From: Clarkia xantiana subsp. parviflora
Taxonomy: Eukaryota; Streptophyta; Magnoliopsida; Myrtales; Onagraceae
Length of the DNA: 64,000 nt
Direction of reading: 5' to 3'
Assembly: GCA_036873135.1 (NCBI GenBank)
Contig: JAPTYO010000007.1
Span: 22,178,763 to 22,242,762 of the forward strand
Position numbers and translations under genes: made by a program. Positions 1-12,762 of the stretch are shown one piece after another. Position 1 is the first letter of the stretch. Every line of letters starts with the position of its first letter. The notes beneath the pieces are model-generated. The model had not been told where the DNA came from, ran no database searches, and was given only the letters and a program-made list of their open reading frames with translations.

Positions 1-993
1 GATCGACCATCACCCCACCTTTCGTGATCCCGGATTCATACTTTCTCCGACCGCCAGGAGCGACTACGAAGACCTATTGACCTCCAATTTTGGGTAAAGC
101 CACAAGGAAAATTGACCTAGTTACCGACTCCCAGACCACCCTCGAACACCGCTTCGCGTGAAAAAAAATTATGATGCTCTGGCTAAGTGTGTTCTTCTTC
201 TTGCTTCCTATTACTGGCCTTAGTTGCGCGAGATTCGAGGGTGAATCTTCTCTTCCCAGAGAGAATGATGTGTGAAATTTTTAAGTGTCGGATTTTGGCG
301 TGCGAGTACACTTTTTATGGAGAAACGAGGATTTGAGCACCGACATATAGTTAACTATGAGGTTTGACGGTTTTTTTGCCAAATTCCGCCGTCTAGAGGG
401 TCAAAATTACAGTTTTATGTTTCTTCGAGTCTTTTTTGCAATTTGTCGGTTTTGTTTGGAATTAGTTGTTAATTTCAGATTTTATTATAGGTTAGGGTTT
501 TCTTTTCAGCATTTAAACTCTGTTTAGCCGACGTTGAGAGGCAATATTTATTTAATCATATAAAAAAAGAAAATCAAGGTTTTCCTCAATATTGCGTCGA
601 ATTTTCAGTATTCCGTGGAATCAACGAGTTTTCGTGCATTCTTCCCTTCATCTATCCTCATCACGCTGCATCAAATATACATTACATAAGGTTAAAGTTA
701 TATAATACGGAAAATTGATGGTGGACAGTTGTTTCTCCTAATTCCGAAAGGCCTTCATTTCTAATTATATATATAATAATAATCTAACATTTAAAAGTGT
801 TTTATTTGATTACCGTTATGTACGAGATATCATTCCACACTCCCACTTTCATCAATAAATAGTATGTTTGCACTATACTTACAATAATCTCCACATTTAC
901 CAAATTCGTTTTTCTAAAATATGAATGGACTTCTAAAAAAATACTCGTTGAATTGTTTTGTTATTGTTAGACAGTTTCGTCAACTTCATACTT
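1..993. other. Spacer, no gene seen
   Basis: AT-rich sequence without a long reading frame, splice-ordered exons or a recognisable repeat boundary. A pyrimidine-rich patch and short poly-T runs are present. I see nothing I can name. Confidence 0.5.
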
Positions 994-1700
994 TTTGGGA
1001 TCAAATTGACGTGGCCCTTAACTTCTTGAAGTAGACTTCGAGGTGTCGCCTTAGGCTAGCTCACTTAGGTGTTTATCTCGACTCACGGGGTACTCAATTT
1101 TCTTTGGAGTCTTTTAGGGCGTTAACCATAAAAGGTGGTGGGGATCTTCCCCTGATTCCACTCTGAAGCTTAAGTCAGTAATGAAATACGAGAGTAATAC
1201 TATGAAAAGTATATGAGAAAATGTAAATGTAATGAAAGTGGTCATCTATTTATAGAGAGAGTTTACCGACTTTAAATGACGGCTACCCTCTTGAGAGGGT
1301 TACTATCCAGAGTCGGCACAAGCAGGTGACAAGTAGGTTGCCACCTCACCATTCCTTAGTGAGTAAGGTTTCTTCATGGCGGCCGAAGCAGGTGATAAAC
1401 TGGTCGACACCTCAACATTCCTTAAGAGGAAGGTTTCTTGATGGCGGCTGAAGCAGGTCGCCACCTGTCTCTTCTTTAGGAGGAAGGGTTTTCTCAATAG
1501 TATCTGGCTGCCAACTCGACTCATACCTTAAGAGGTAGAGTCTTTGAGAAGGCTTGTCACTATTCTTCAAGATCTATCTTACTCGTCGACATCCTTAAAG
1601 TTTGGTGTCGACCATTTATCTTTACTTCTTTGTTCTGAGTATGATTAGTAGTTGACTCTCTTTGGGAGTCCCGACTTAGATGGTTCCTATTGGGACCAGA
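994..1700 (+). repeat. LTR-like dispersed repeat, copy 1
   Basis: This stretch is clearly related to 19071-19850. Both begin TTGGGATCAAA(A/T)TGACGTGG and share an ordered series of blocks: GAGGT(G/A)TCGCC followed by TAGGCTAGCTC, a GGTGGGGAT block, ATTCCACTC(T/C)GAAGCTTAAG, a 'TATTTATAG' TATA-like segment, then a run of degenerate repeats of the type 'AGCAGGT..CCACCT..CCTTAAGAGG'. The TG start of copy 2, the TATA-like segment and the lack of coding capacity fit a solo LTR or non-autonomous LTR element (LARD/TRIM type). I could not find a clean target-site duplication, so the right edge is approximate. Confidence 0.5.
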
Positions 1701-1739
1701 CCAGTGAGGGTCGTCGAGTCCTTAGAATGTTGCGTGGTA

Positions 1740-2560
1740 TCTTTGTCGGGTTGTCATAGCTCATGGGTGTCAAACAGTCAGGATGTCAGGGTGTCGGACA
1801 GTCGGAGTGTCGACAGTCGGAGGTTTACAAGCCCTTAAAATGGCTAAGTGTTTGAGTGTCCGCGTGTATAGTCGTTCGTATGCTAGGACGTTGACGTCCC
1901 GGAGTGTCAGCGCGTTATCCCTTACTATATCCGTACGCGTGTGCCTTGCGGTGTTTGCACGTGCGCGCCTTGCAGTGTATGTGCACATTCCTCCTAACAC
2001 ATGCACAAGGGGCAGTATCAACACCATAGACGGGGGGGTGGGCGATAAACCCTCTCCGATGCCAAAATGAAAATTCTAGAGAGATAAAGCTAGCGAGAAG
2101 TGAGAGCTCCCAAGGCCAACCCAAGTTATGAAATGGGTGACCAAGATTCCTATACATAGGGAACCTTGGACTCAAACCCGGTTTTGAGCGGCCCGACCCC
2201 GGTTTAGTAGGAAAACGTGAATCGGGCGTGGACTTGAGCTAAATTAGCAAAGGGAAGACTCGCACATAGTGTAAACACATTGGGATACGCACGTCTCGGG
2301 ATAATAATACAGCGTGATCCGGATTGTTAGACAATCCGGACCTCCTGATTTTCAACAATTCGAACTAGTCCGAATTTTTTGCACAATTCGGACGGGTCAC
2401 AGACCGAATACGTGTGTGTCACACGTTCAGACCGTTCTAACCCGTGAATAAGCATTTGTAAGCTATTAGTGGGTCTGACGTGTTAACGAGACATGAATGT
2501 AAAACGAACCCGAATCGGGTGGATATCCATCACTTCCGACTATCCATTAGCCTGTCCTCT
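1740..2560. other. GC-richer unassigned repeat-like stretch
   Basis: Noticeably more GC- and CpG-rich than its surroundings. It begins with degenerate reiterations of GTGTCGG/CAGTCGGA (about 1770-1825) and later holds inverted CCGGATTG/CAATCCGG and AATTCGGAC/GTCCGAATT words (about 2320-2400). The word structure resembles motif-array transposon ends elsewhere in the window, but no matching termini or duplicated target site were found. Reading frames here are present on both strands with low-complexity content and are not convincing genes. Confidence 0.3.
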
Positions 2561-4484
2561 ATAATCGTAACCCAACAATACTAAACCAAACACATGGACT
2601 GATCAAAGAGCTTTATCTCTAAACTTGAGAGTTATCCCTCTCGCTGGAACAAGGTTAGTCCACGTCACAGATCTTCATGCAAGTCCAAAGTCCCTGAATC
2701 ACCCAATGTCGACGAACCACTGTCGGTTAATCTACATCTCTAGTTACTTGATGCACATTTGATTTAGGAGGTTAACTCTCTTGGTCACCATCTTTATTTT
2801 TATGTTCGTATTGTTGCCGCTGCCACCGACATCGGACTCTGATCTACCAGCAGTAAACATCGCCAACGATGACTGCTTCCAGCTCACCGCTGTCCCGCTG
2901 CATGGATCTCTTTAGGGGTCTCCGACTCTCCGCTTGGGTTTTAATTGTCGTATTCGCAACTAATCTGAACCCTCTAACCCTTATATTTATGCTTAAACTT
3001 CTACGTAAACAGTGTTCTAATTTTGACACAATTAACCACGTGATTAGATGCTTCAACATTTCAGACCTGAATCTGGTTTCGACCGCATCCAGACTTTGTA
3101 AACTACTTCTCTTTAGGGAGAAGCTGAGTTTTTCTTCGACACCCCTAGTGTGCGCTAATACTCGGATGTTCCTCGTTCTGATGACCCTATCTACATTGGA
3201 GAAATCTCTACCATTTTTGACTCTTTCATGTGGTTTTTATTGTGTGTAAACTGGATTATCTGTGATCCTATCGTACTTGTCACCTTTTTTTATATTGCTT
3301 GTCGCGCAATGCTGCAAGTTAAATCTTTGAAGGAGTCTCATTTTTTTTCATAAATTTTATCGTTATGCTGAATTAAATATGATCTTTCTCTTCAAAATAA
3401 TATCATTTATTTAAAATCTTTATTGTTTTTAAGCTAATCTTTATATTTACTTTGGTTATTACTAATCTTTGTTTGTTACTTTGGAATTCCTTATTCAGCT
3501 AACAACTACACTATTTATAAGAATACCAAAATTCATCCCAATTTTTTTTTTAAAGTTTAGTCATGTAATCGTTATGTCTTTAATAAAAACGGCTTAACTA
3601 TAAGAAAAAAGTATTCATACTAGTGTCGAGATAAATTTAGTATAGTGAGGGTAAAGTGGTCAATATGAAATTTAACTTTCCCGCCAAATGTGCCACTTGG
3701 AGAGCAGCGCGAGGACAAAGCTTTCTTTCTCGGTACGTTTTTGCAGGCCAGCCATGCCACAGCATAACCGCTCAGCCTCAGAGGCCCACGTTGCACCAGA
3801 GAGCGGTTTATTATCCAGTGCTACTCACCTGCTGGTCGTGCACTACACCACCACCACTCTTAGAAGTGGGGAAAATAATAAAATAAAATCCGAAAATGAG
3901 AAGTTTTCTGTTTTCAAACTAGAAGGGCCCCACCAGTCACATGCTAATTGCTACCTTCTCTGTGTTAAGAATCACGCACGGGTCCCACTCCCCCAACCAT
4001 AGTTCTGTTTTACCTGGATACAACTCTATAGCGGGTCCAACCATAGTTGGCGCGTGCTCTTCACCCCTCTCAAACTACATTATATATGTATATATAAGAT
4101 TAGATATAGTAATAATAAAAAGATAAATTATTATTATAGCACTAGCTTCTACGGTTACAACCTACAAGTTACAATAGTGCTCTCCAGTCAGTTCTCTCTA
4201 TTATTTTATTTTTTAATTATTAAAGTAAAAATAAAAATATAATAATGGGGCCCAAGGAAACTCTGTACAGTATATCCGCTAATCTCACCCTCACTGCTGC
4301 GTGTTGCCTCCTTCCTCTATCTTTCTCTCTCCTCTGCCATTAATAAATATTGAAGCACCACCAAATCCAACCTTCACTACCTTCACACCTCCTCCACTTC
4401 CTCCATTTAAATCTCCCCCTCTCCGATATTTTCCTTACTAATATCTTCTCCTCCCACCCCAACTACTATCCACTATATCCGACC
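2561..4484 (+). promoter_or_regulatory. Spacer and probable promoter/leader of the 4485 gene
   Basis: Mostly AT-rich. The last 220 bases are strongly pyrimidine-rich (CTTCCTCTAT, TTTCTCTCTCC, CTCCTCCACTTCC) as in many plant 5' leaders, ending in a good start context (GACCATGGCT). An in-frame upstream ATG at 4350 would add 45 Ser/Leu/His/Pro-rich residues that look like translated leader, so I prefer 4485. No clear TATA box could be singled out among several AT-rich candidates. Confidence 0.4.
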
Positions 4485-5999
4485 ATGGCTGACTTCCTAG
4501 ATGACGGCGAGTTCTGGCTCCCACCCAGGTTCCTTACCGAAGAAGATGCTTTCGTCGACCGCCGCGGCTTCTCCATCAAGGGCAGTGAGCCCGCCTTCCT
4601 GCACGGCTCGGATCTGGGCTCTCCGGTCGAGTCTCTGTTCGGTTCGACTGAGAACGAGAGCGACGAAGAAGACATTCTTGCCGATTTGTCAAGGAACATG
4701 GCTCGCACCACCCTTGTCGATGGTTTCAACAACTCCGGTGACAAGTTTGAGGTGAGTGTTTACGGTGCATGCTCTGTTCTCTGTTCAGCCAACTTTTTCT
4801 GATTTCTGTGCTTTGATTTCAGGAGAGGATGTTCTCTCGCTCGCCGCAGTCGACTCTCCGTCCCTCGAACTTGGATCTGCTCTGTCAGGCGGTTGGGGAA
4901 GTCGCTAACCGTAGGCTGAACGAAGAACTCTACGCGCGTAAGCAGCTATCTTCCTCCTCTGTTCCGTTGAAGCCTCTCAACTCCGATGCTCCCCGTCTTG
5001 CGCAGAACTCCATCTTGTACCATCAGCTTCTGGATTATCAGGTCAGTGGTCGTTACTGGATTTACTTTACGAATCTCTAAGGCAAAACGATGGAGCAGAG
5101 GCTGACATTTGTTTTTACTGAAACAGATTCAACAGTTGAAGAAGCAGAAGCAGCAGATGATGATGAAGCAGCAACAGCAGCAGCAGAGATCTGATTCCTT
5201 CTGGGCCCCACACCTGACTTGCGGAAGGAAGGTCGAGTATCCGACGACCAGAAACGGCCGGCCTCTGGGGCTTTCACCGGCTGCATGGCCGTCACTACAG
5301 CAGGCCGCGCAGCAACACCACCATGGGTCTGCAATTTCGGCAGTGTTCCTTGGAGCACCCGTCGCAAAGAGAGAGTGCGCTGGCACCGGTGTATTCTTGC
5401 CCCGCCGTGCCGGACCTCAGCAGGAGCTGCGGAAGAAGCCAGGTAACTGTCCGCTCTAAGTCGTTAGTCTCTGTTAGTGACTAGGAGTTTCCTGCCCTTC
5501 CACTACCTCGTTGACTGATTCACCTGATTTAGGCAGGGTGGGTTGATTTGGTAGGAAAAATCATTCCGGAATTTATTGCAGATTTTAAGTTCAACCAGTG
5601 GGAAGCCAACCATTATCGTAGATTTTGCATTTATGATAGTTGTGGATCCATCAACTCCACTTGCTAACTATTGTTGTCTTCATTTTCCAGCTTGTTCGAC
5701 TGCTCTGCTTCCGGCGAAGGTAGTGCATGCCCTTAACATGGAAAATGTTGGGCCGCTGCCGCCTCACCTTCCAACTGGCTTCAATGGCGGAGGTATGTGT
5801 GTTCATCTCTCCTCCCACTTTAATTTTTGCCCAGAAATGGATAAACAGTTTCCTGATCTTGTTTTTGTTTAATTTTACTCAAGACGCTTCATGGAAATCG
5901 AGAAGAAACAGCATCGGACCTCACCCGAACCGTTCCATACGTTCACAACCGGCGACGACGAGCCCGGAGATCAAGCTTCCTCAAGAATGGACCTACTGA
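4485..5999 (+). CDS. Conserved plant protein of unknown function, Gln-rich (5 exons)
   Basis: Exons 4485-4751, 4823-5041, 5127-5442, 5691-5792 and 5884-5999 join in frame with GT..AG introns to give 339 aa. The N-terminus (MADFLDDGEFWLPPRFLTEE) is acidic and aromatic. It is followed by an acidic Ser-rich block and 'DILADLSRNMARTTL', then 'SPQSTL' in exon 2. Exon 3 opens with a basic Gln/Met run (KKQKQQMMMKQQQQQQ, near residues 167-182), probably a short helix. Short conserved-looking islands follow: 'GTGVFLPR', 'LPPHLPTGF' and the C-terminal 'LPQEWTY'. This order recalls a plant-specific family without known biochemical role; I assign no function. There is no signal peptide, membrane segment or enzyme motif. 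The low-complexity acidic/Gln make-up suggests a soluble, possibly nuclear protein (inference). The two 5'-most introns are under 90 bases. Confidence 0.8.
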
Positions 6000-6496
6000 C
6001 TTGAGACGTTGCAGTAACTAATTCCCATTCTTTAGTTGGGAGGAGTAAAAGGAGGTTTTGGTATAGAACAGGGTTTTATTAGGGCGTAGGTGACAATGAT
6101 GAAAAGTGTTAAGCAGTGCTATAGTTAGGCTTAGGAGCTAGATTAAAGGATATCAAAGGGTTAATTTTGTGTTTAGGGTATAATAATGAAGTTTTTTTAT
6201 TAAAAAAAATTGGGTGTAAGATGGAAAAACAAAGAGAGAATGGGAGTTTCTCTTTTGTTTTTCTAAGAAAATATATATTTTGGGTAATAATGTGTCAGAG
6301 GTAGGGAAGGTTGTTGGTGCCATGCATGTTCAGGATATGAGTGTTTCAGTCCTCAAATAGTTGCTGTGTTATCATGCATTTAGGGTCATTTCACTAATGA
6401 TGGTGTTTGTTCATCAATGAAATAATTATTACTACTTAATAAAATCATATTCTGTATTTTATTTGTTTATTTCAGTAGAAAAATTAAGAATTGGAG
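6000..6496 (+). other. 3' UTR and downstream of the 4485 gene
   Basis: T/G-rich sequence following the stop, with AATAAAA near 6438 that could serve as polyadenylation signal. It ends directly at the target duplication of the next MITE. Confidence 0.4.
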
Positions 6497-6505
6497 GTAT
6501 ATCTG

Positions 6506-7436
6506 GAGTGAATGACCAAAGTAGGTCGGTTTTTTAAACTAATTCCCAAACTAGGCCTGTTCAAAATTAATTCCCAAAATAGGTCTCTTCATTTTTTTAA
6601 TAATATATATTATTTACTTTACACCCTAAAGTTTACATTATGTTATAAATGAATCCTTAATAGAAATATAATACAAGAAGAAAAAAGAAATTGAAAATTA
6701 AAAAAATTAAATGTATAAAATAAAAAATTATAAATTATAAACTAATTAAAAGATAAAAATACAGATTAAAAGTAATCAAACAAACCATTTTTTTTATTTT
6801 AAATCTTATAAAATGTGCAAAATTAAAGGATAAATTTAAAATTTAAAAATAAATAAATTTTGAAACAACTTTATTTTGACAAAATAAGAAACTTTATACT
6901 GATAAAATTATTCATCAAGAGTATGAAAAAAAAATATACAAACTAAAACCCATTCTTAAATTTATTCTATTGATTTTTCAAATTTAAGTTAATTTATCTA
7001 TTTTTCAGTCACTAATTTTATATATTTTTATAAATTTAACACGTTTTATTTAGGGTTTATGTACGCTTTCATTTTTATATTTTCATACTTAAAAAAGATT
7101 ACGAGTATTTACTTTATTTACATGTTATATCACTGTTTTTTTAATATAATTTATACCATTGGCATAATTTATTTTTAAATTTTTTTACAATTACTAATTT
7201 ATTAATTTTAGTTTATAGCTTTTACATATAATTACTTTTTTTTTCACATTTTTTTTATATTTCTTGTATTATATATCGGTTTAGGGTCAATTGTAACAAA
7301 ATATAAACTTTGGGATGTGAAATGAAAAATAAAAATGATTTAAAAAAATAGAAAAACCTAGTTTGGGAATTAGTTTCCGAAGAAGCCTAGTTTGGGAATA
7401 AATTTGACAATCAAACCTATTTTGGGAATTCACTCT
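6506..7436. mobile_element. Mutator-like MITE with 9-bp TSD
   Basis: Exact 9-bp direct repeats GTATATCTG lie at 6497-6505 and 7437-7445. Inside them the ends are inverted repeats of about 90 bases: GAGTGAATGACC at the left matches AGAGTGAATTCCC on the complementary strand of the right. Each arm carries two or three tandem copies of an ATTCCCAAACTAGG-type word. The core is very AT-rich and non-coding. A 9-bp duplication with long inverted ends is the classic signature of non-autonomous Mutator-like elements. Confidence 0.8.
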
Positions 7437-7445
7437 GTATATCTG

Positions 7446-10400
7446 TGTTTTTCTTTTACGAGCGATCTGGTTTTGCTGACCTGATCTAGTCCATTACTTG
7501 AAATAGATGTAAACAATAAATTACTTAAATAAAACATGCCAACAAGATTTTTGCTGTATGTGGTTTTATTTTTAAATAACGTAGACCTGCCATCATTTCT
7601 AAAGTTTAACACTTCAAAGTAGTAAGTTAATAGTAATATAAGTTGTATTTTATTTATTAGTTAAAGAGTGGTAAATCTTATAATTTGAAGTGAAGATGAA
7701 CAATGTTACCGTGGTATATTTGAAAGTAATAAAATAAGAATATTGAATCGTGCTGGAATGTGGAGACATAGTTGCTGTAAAGCGGCTCTGCTTGGGTGGG
7801 AAAAATATAATTTATGATCGACACGTTAGTCGGGGAATTTGGGTAATCAAAGGACGTGCAAACCACATGCGTATTTTATTCGGAAATTGATTCTCGAACC
7901 AATAATATTTTTAATTTTTATGTCATTATTCACAGCCGGTCTGATAGTCTGGTCTATTTTGGTATGTGTATCATCACTATAGTCAGTGAATTTAAAGATA
8001 CAGTAAATTTATAATTATTTGATTTGATATTAAAAGATGCAATATGATGGGACGTTTCTTGTAAGATAAGCTATGGCGTGTCCCCTTTGTAAAAGCATTA
8101 GTCGATATGATCACTTCTCATACACACTTTGAGTGTGTTAGAGGCGAGAAGGCCTCTTGTGTTTGAATTTTCAAATCTATCTAATTCAAAAAAATTAAGA
8201 GCTATAAGTATCATATAAAATAAACAACTACTTGAAATTTTAACTACTTAAGAATCATTTAAAATTTAACTTTCAAGCAAATTTTTGTCCATGTAATAAT
8301 TTTGATCAAATTAAAAAATACAAATAGTCTACGTATGTCTTTAATATGTTGTTAAGATATAGATTCAATAATAAATATTAAGAATATGGATCTCCATCTA
8401 ATTCTTATCAATTGGTTTAAAAGTGCAACCATTTGAGTTTTAAAAGTGAGTATGTTTTGTATATTTGTATTGTACCATCATCTGCTTATTGTGTCTAAAC
8501 AAAATCATATAAATAATTAACTTTTTGATAGAAAACATTGCATTCAAATTTCGAAATTTGAAATGACCACATAACACTTCCAAGTTCCAAGTACACCATA
8601 ACAATCCAATAATAATTTATGGGTTTTTTCTTTAAGTCTAGACGAGTGACTACTAGTGGAAAGGGGATTGGAATAGAACCAAAATCAGGTACCCTAATTT
8701 CCTTTCTTTTTTTCCTCATACATCCAATAAGAATTAATAAAAAAGCAATTCAGAAAATAATAATTATTTTTCAAAAAGAAAAGTAACAACTACCAATATG
8801 CCTTTTCCTTTTCACAAACATCCCTTTGAAATCCGTCAACGCCCTGTCGCTGTCACCAGCGCCTAACAGAGAAATGCAAATATTTCCTATTTTTTATTTT
8901 ATGAATTAATTATACTTGTAAATTTATCAAATATATATAAATTTTTAATAATAGGGCTTTGTTAATTAACTTAGTTTACCAGTAGTATATAATATAATAT
9001 ATTTTTTTTGGGGTATTATACATTTACATTTAGTCGGACTGCCATAGTCGGCCGGCGGAGAGCAGCGGCGGTGCGACAGCTGTCACGTCGGGGTGTTTCA
9101 ACTAGTGCATGTAACTAACCCACATGGATACGACTAAAGAGCCAGTGGGTAGGAAGCAATCTCCCTCTCTCGTGTCTCCACTCGCTACATCCAGCGCGTT
9201 TCATTCGGCTGGCGGTTGCGTTCAACACCGTCTGTCGTTTTCTCTGCTACGCTATTTTCTTTTAATATATTATTATATCATAGAAGTTTAAAATTTAAAA
9301 TAAAATTACAAGATTTGTTTTGGTAAATTTGACTTGGGTCGGGGCCATGCGTTTTATATTACAATGTCTCTGTCGTTTTTTTAGTGCTACTTCTCTGATA
9401 TTTTCATGTTTACCCAAATAGGAGGTGTGGCAAAAGTAAAAATAAAAAAGCCGGAATCAGGCGGAAATATATTAAAAGCTTCGTGTAGTATAATTTATCA
9501 GCTAGGAAATTAGGTTTTGTTTTAGAAATCAGATTCGATTGTATTTATTGATAATTTATATGTTGTATTTATAAACGGTATTGTGTAACTTGTAAGTTTC
9601 GGAGAATGTTCAATACATTTTTTTTGCACTTCACCTAGATTTTATAGTATTGCGTATTTAATATTGTTCTGATGTGATGTATAAATAATTTTTTTTAATA
9701 TTCATAAATCAATTATTAATATTTGGAATAGGAAAAAAAGAGGAGGAGGGGGAGGGATAGGTTCCGGATGGACAACAGAGAAAATTGCAGAATATAACGA
9801 AAATTGCAAAGTAGTACTAGTCGGAACCAGTCACCTGACATATTGCGCTTCTTCCTTTTATAGTTCAGTGATAATAATACCTTTTTTTTTGTTGTATTTT
9901 CTATAGTATATATTTAGTTGTAAAATAAAATTTTGAATTCAAATATGATAAGAATGAAAAAAATATTACCCTTACAAATGTATTAGGCTCGGACACCCCA
10001 CGACACCCAGTGTGCCGTGAGAAACCCAATAATAATAATAATATATAACATATTCATATATTATATATGTATATAATATAATATAATTAAATGCACGTCC
10101 AAACATCACGAGAAAATACAAATGAGATTAATCATCTCGGTTTTCTGTCCACATTGATTCTATTAACCATGGACAAAAGGCATGGGTCTTTTCAATATGT
10201 TAAATATAATAATTTAACTTATAATTTTAAGTAAAACATATTTATTTTTGTTTACTATATAATACTATTTATTTTTTAATATTGTACTTAAATAAATATA
10301 GTATTCAATTGACAAATAAATTTTTTCATGTAAAGAGTAAAGGAAAACCTTTCAAATAAATATAATATTATATAATTTTAGTTTAATTACCAATCTAATA

Positions 10401-12080
10401 AATTAATCAAATATATATATATTAATTTTAAAAATAATTTATAAAAATACTAAATAATAACATTATAATTTAATATTTTATCAAAATAAGATATTGTATA
10501 AAGCTCTATTAGTATTAATAGAGCCACCAAAATTGATCTAATTATAAGAGGCGTGGGGCCTATAGTCTTGTGAATTAATTGGAACACGATTCTCATTTAT
10601 AGACGTCACATGATTTCTCTCTTGCTAAATTAATAAGCATATAATAACTCGTAAATATAGATGGTATATGTAGGTAAATTATGTATCCTCAGCTGCAACA
10701 TCTAATCCTATCCTAGCCTTGAAATGGAATGGAATGAGGATCTAATTCAAGAACATTGCTTCCTGGAAAAGGTGTATACCTTATGCAATATATAATAATC
10801 TTACAATTTCCCAGAGATAAGCTTCTTAGTTCTTAGGAAGATAATTGTCTCACATATTATATGTACATCATTAAAAAAATGTTTTTTTTTTCCGTACAAC
10901 ATGTCAAACATGTCTGACTATAATGTATTTTAGTATTACAATTTTTTTTTTTTAAATATTTTTAGTGAGCTGTTAACTTTTTTTTGTTAATAAGTACACA
11001 TATAACTTGCATAACTGATATGAAATTATCCCTAATTTTTATTTTGTTTAGTTTATTTATAAAATTAAAAAAAAAAAAAAAAAGTCTTTGCTAGCATCGC
11101 AAGGAAGTTTATCCTTTTCATTTAGGAAACTTTTTGGTAAATGAAAATCATTTTCGGTGGTTTAGTTAGTTTTCAGTCTAAAGCTTGATTAACTTTACGT
11201 GTTGGTTCGAAATCCGGTAAATGCACGACATCAATCTCTACAGATGCTACGATCTGCTTCAAATTCAACATATTGCACGAAATAAGTGCACATTTGAGAA
11301 TAATAATAGCTTCAATCGTACACATTTTTGTATCATGTAATTAAGTATAACAATTTATTAATTTGTTAGTGTCATTTTATACACATGATAAACTTTTATA
11401 TAAGTTTTTCGTTAAGTGTCATATGATTAGCGTAAAAGGTGTGACATGACCAACACTACGTAGATATATAATGTACTATATAATTTAAATAAATTTTATA
11501 CAGTAAAAAAAATTGTATGAAAATGAAACAAAATTAGAACAATTTTTTTATAAAATTTAAAAATTCGATGAATCACATTTGAAAATCAAGAAAAATGTAA
11601 ATATTTTCAAACAATAGGAACAAATATATAATTTATAATAAAAAATATATAAATCTTACAAAAGAAATAGAAATATGAAGCTTCAATTTTTAAAAATATT
11701 ACATATTTTCTTTTTCAAAAAATAAAGGAAGAAACATGAGTTAAATTGAATCCATGGCTCGATTGGATCCAACCATAGTCAAACTCTAACCTAAACATAT
11801 GTCACTAAAAAACTTTTGAAAAAAAATTGTTGTACCAACTGAACTCATAACTCGAACGTGTAATATATTGGATATTTTAAACCTTTAAGAATGCATGAAT
11901 ATGTTCAATGCGTACGTGAATCTAATTGTGTGTCTGCGCGGTCAATTCTCTAGTCAGAGATAATTTATTGGATCAAGATTACTACGTGTTTAGCTTGAAT
12001 CCACTTCACTTCATATGTGTTGCCATTTTTATTTGTTATTAACGTAATATATACATAATTACATATATAACTTAAAATAA
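7446..12080. other. Gene-poor AT-rich spacer
   Basis: No exon-like frames with recognisable protein content. At 9035-9240 there is a GC- and CpG-rich island (CGGCCGGCGG, GCAGCGGCGG), which could be a relic promoter but has no gene beside it. Long homopolymer T and A runs occur around 10880-11080. The remainder is AT-rich without structure I can name. Confidence 0.5.
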
Positions 12081-12104
12081 CGTAGACTTGGATATGAACT
12101 TTAT

Positions 12105-12744
12105 TTTTTTTTTGGGCCAAATTGATGCTTTTATTATGAAATCAAATGTTCAACCCGGAGTACAATCTAATAACATAATTGATAAAAGAGGAGAAGGGGT
12201 ACAACAACCCAATTAACCGGGCACATCTCCTTTCTGGATTGGATTGCAACCCAGTTCGCACAACGGTTGGCGCCTCGTCGGATGATCTTCCATGTCACGT
12301 TTTGAACCATACTAGCCATATGACGAATAGAGCTGATGATGTTGTCAAGTCTCCCGTCGGGGTTTGTCGTTGTTTGTCGGATTTGGTTTACGATGTATTC
12401 CGCATCTGACTCGATGACGATTTCCCTCCATTGGTGATTAACTGCGAGCTCAACTCCTTGTAATATAGCTCTTGCTTCCGCCATAGCTGCATTTGGTTCC
12501 CGGCCACGAGTGCCTCTTCCCGCTAGCAAATTCCCAGATGTATCCCGTGCTACAACTCCAGTTCCTCCCCACCCAGTTTGCTCAGCCCACGACCCGTCGC
12601 AACAAATAGACACTACTCCATGGGACGGGGCATGCCAATCAGTTGCAACTGTGTTATTCCGTACACTTGTAGAGCGACTTGACAATTAATTCATCTCAGC
12701 GGTCCATATTTCTGCAGCATAATTAAATTCGTTCCATTACTCGA
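12105..12744 (-). mobile_element. 5'-truncated LINE, RNase H domain only
   Basis: Minus strand encodes the RNase H-type domain found at the 3' end of many plant non-LTR retrotransposon ORF2s: 'CCDGSW' (first catalytic Asp), 'GGTGVVAR', 'AMAEARAI' (Glu), 'IESDAEYI' (Asp), then 'RRGANRCANWVA'. A stop codon interrupts the frame upstream of the domain (after 'AAEIWTAEMN', near 12690). The insertion ends in an A-rich tail (T-run on the + strand near 12104-12113) and is flanked by imperfect duplications of TTGGATATGA(A/C)CTT..ATT at about 12088-12104 and 12746-12762. This is a dead-on-arrival LINE copy. It is closely related to the one at 17615-21090. Confidence 0.85.
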
Positions 12745-12762
12745 TTTGGATATGACCTTATT

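Noticed and set aside
1783..2175. Overlapping frames on both strands in the GC-rich patch
   Set aside because: Both strands are open because the sequence is GC-richer and internally repetitive; protein content is low complexity.
2869..3249. 126-residue plus-strand reading frame
   Set aside because: Leu/Ser-rich with no recognisable motif, no promoter or splice context, and located in a repeat-like spacer; most likely chance.
4350..4484. Upstream in-frame ATG for the Gln-rich gene
   Set aside because: The added residues are translated pyrimidine-rich leader; the MADFLDDGEFWLP start looks like the natural N-terminus.
9035..9240. CpG-rich island as promoter of a hidden gene
   Set aside because: No exon-like sequence follows on either strand within several kb.
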